A stretch of DNA of 64,000 nt from Pseudomonadota bacterium (GTDB taxonomy: Bacteria > Pseudomonadota > Gammaproteobacteria > Burkholderiales > Thiobacillaceae): assembly GCA_030653935.1 (NCBI GenBank), contig JAURYL010000038.1, forward strand, positions 62,001 through 126,000, read 5' to 3'. The position numbers and the translations under genes are program-made. The notes under the pieces are model-generated. The model saw only the letters and a program-made list of their open reading frames with translations, was not told the DNA's origin and did not search any database. The number at the start of each line of letters is the position of its first letter. Within the stretch, counting starts at the first letter, position 1. Below, piece by piece: positions 63,543-64,000 of this stretch.

Positions 63543-64000
63543 ATGATCTCACTACTTCTGTTCTTCGGTTTTTTTCTGTTCTTGATGTTCTACGGCATCG
63601 TCATCTACAACCGACTGGTCCAGATCAAGCACAACATCACCCAGGCCTGGTCGAACATCGACGTGCTGCTCAAACAACGGCATGACGAACTGCCCAAACT
63701 GGTCGAGGTCTGCCGGCAATACAAGCAGTTCGAGCAGGAAACCCTGCGCCAGGTGACCGAGGCGCGCGGTCGCGTCCAGGAAGCCGGCGCGCGCCAGGAC
63801 ATCGCCGCGCTCGGTCTCGCCGAAGGCGCCCTGCGCCAGGGCCTGGGCCAGATCTTCGCGGTGGCCGAGGCCTATCCGGAACTGCGCAGCAACGAACAAT
63901 TCGCGCGCCTGATGACGCGCGTCAGCGGCCTCGAGGACGCCATCGCCGACCGCCGCGAGTTGTACAACGCCAACGTCAACATCAACAACGCCCGCATCGA
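63543..64000 (+). CDS. lemA: LemA family protein (5' part)
   Basis: The ATG at 63543 opens a frame that runs off the end (152 codons visible). One N-terminal transmembrane segment (ISLLLFFGFFLFLMFYGIVI) is followed by the LemA signature YNRLVQIKHNITQAWSNIDV, then LLKQRHDELPKLVEVCRQY and helical repeats ending YNANVNINNARI. LemA proteins have a short exterior N terminus and a helical bundle; function is poorly defined. It is divergent from the REC-REC gene with a 73-base gap. Confidence 0.93.
   Translation, partial: MISLLLFFGFFLFLMFYGIVIYNRLVQIKHNITQAWSNIDVLLKQRHDELPKLVEVCRQYKQFEQETLRQVTEARGRVQEAGARQDIAALGLAEGALRQGLGQIFAVAEAYPELRSNEQFARLMTRVSGLEDAIADRRELYNANVNINNARI

Overview
The window looks like chromosome of a GC-rich, autotroph-like betaproteobacterium, probably a sulfur oxidiser of the Nitrosomonadales/Thiobacillus-Rhodocyclales type. 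The evidence is soxY/soxZ with a SoxH-like metallohydrolase, the order serC-serA-pheA-hisC-tyrA-aroA-cmk-rpsA-ihfB-lapA-lapB-pyrF, and a CzcCBA-type metal efflux operon. Species assignment is inference; no 16S gene is present.

Layout. 0-5.8 kb (+): heavy-metal RND efflux operon (czcC end, small His-rich periplasmic protein, czcB, czcA, small periplasmic protein). 5.8-6.4 kb: MITE-like element and tRNA-Leu(UAG). 6.5-12.8 kb (+): protein-quality-control block tig-clpP-clpX-lon-hupB, then tRNA-Val(UAC). 12.8-13.7 kb: MntA/HepT toxin-antitoxin pair beside an hsdS relic. 13.7-20.5 kb: HDOD protein, secreted nuclease, OmpH/Skp-like chaperone, small secreted protein, LpxR-like lipid A deacylase, and clpB behind a sigma32-like promoter. 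20.5-22.3 kb: small accessory patch with a frameshifted nucleotidyltransferase, a RelE-like fragment with intact XRE antitoxin, and repeats. 22.3-31.8 kb: acnA, a response regulator with an unusual output region, CYTH-CHAD triphosphatase, ppk, trpD-trpG. 31.8-35.7 kb: UvrD-helicase relic, moxR, DUF29, lysS, PIN-domain remnant. 35.7-37.3 kb: trxB and an Smr protein.

51.2-37.3 kb (- strand) is one long, tightly packed and mostly overlapping series: serC, serA, pheA, hisC, tyrA, aroA, cmk, rpsA, ihfB, lapA, lapB, pyrF, ugd, cysM. It joins serine, aromatic amino acid, translation, envelope-control, pyrimidine, UDP-sugar and cysteine functions. 51.2-59 kb holds a secreted beta-carbonic anhydrase, a UbiB-type kinase, an NlpC/P60 hydrolase with a conserved partner, a CbiB-family membrane protein with a GyrI-like partner, a metallo-beta-lactamase-fold protein with a cupin, and soxZ/soxY. 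59.4-63.5 kb (-) is a four-gene operon: a two-receiver regulator, an uncharacterised 299-aa protein, a MoxR-like AAA+ ATPase and a metallopeptidase-like/VWA protein. lemA starts divergently and runs off the end.

Two genome-scale signals stand out. First, palindromic repeats of several families lie between genes, inside czcB and czcA in frame, and across the stop codons of smr and cysM. Second, 10-15 bp tandem duplications recur, one of which breaks a gene while others sit at stop codons. The best candidate for an undescribed system is the REC-REC/unknown/MoxR/VWA operon. The accessory remnants (hsdS, relE, uvrD, PIN) record repeated gain and decay of defence or mobile genes.
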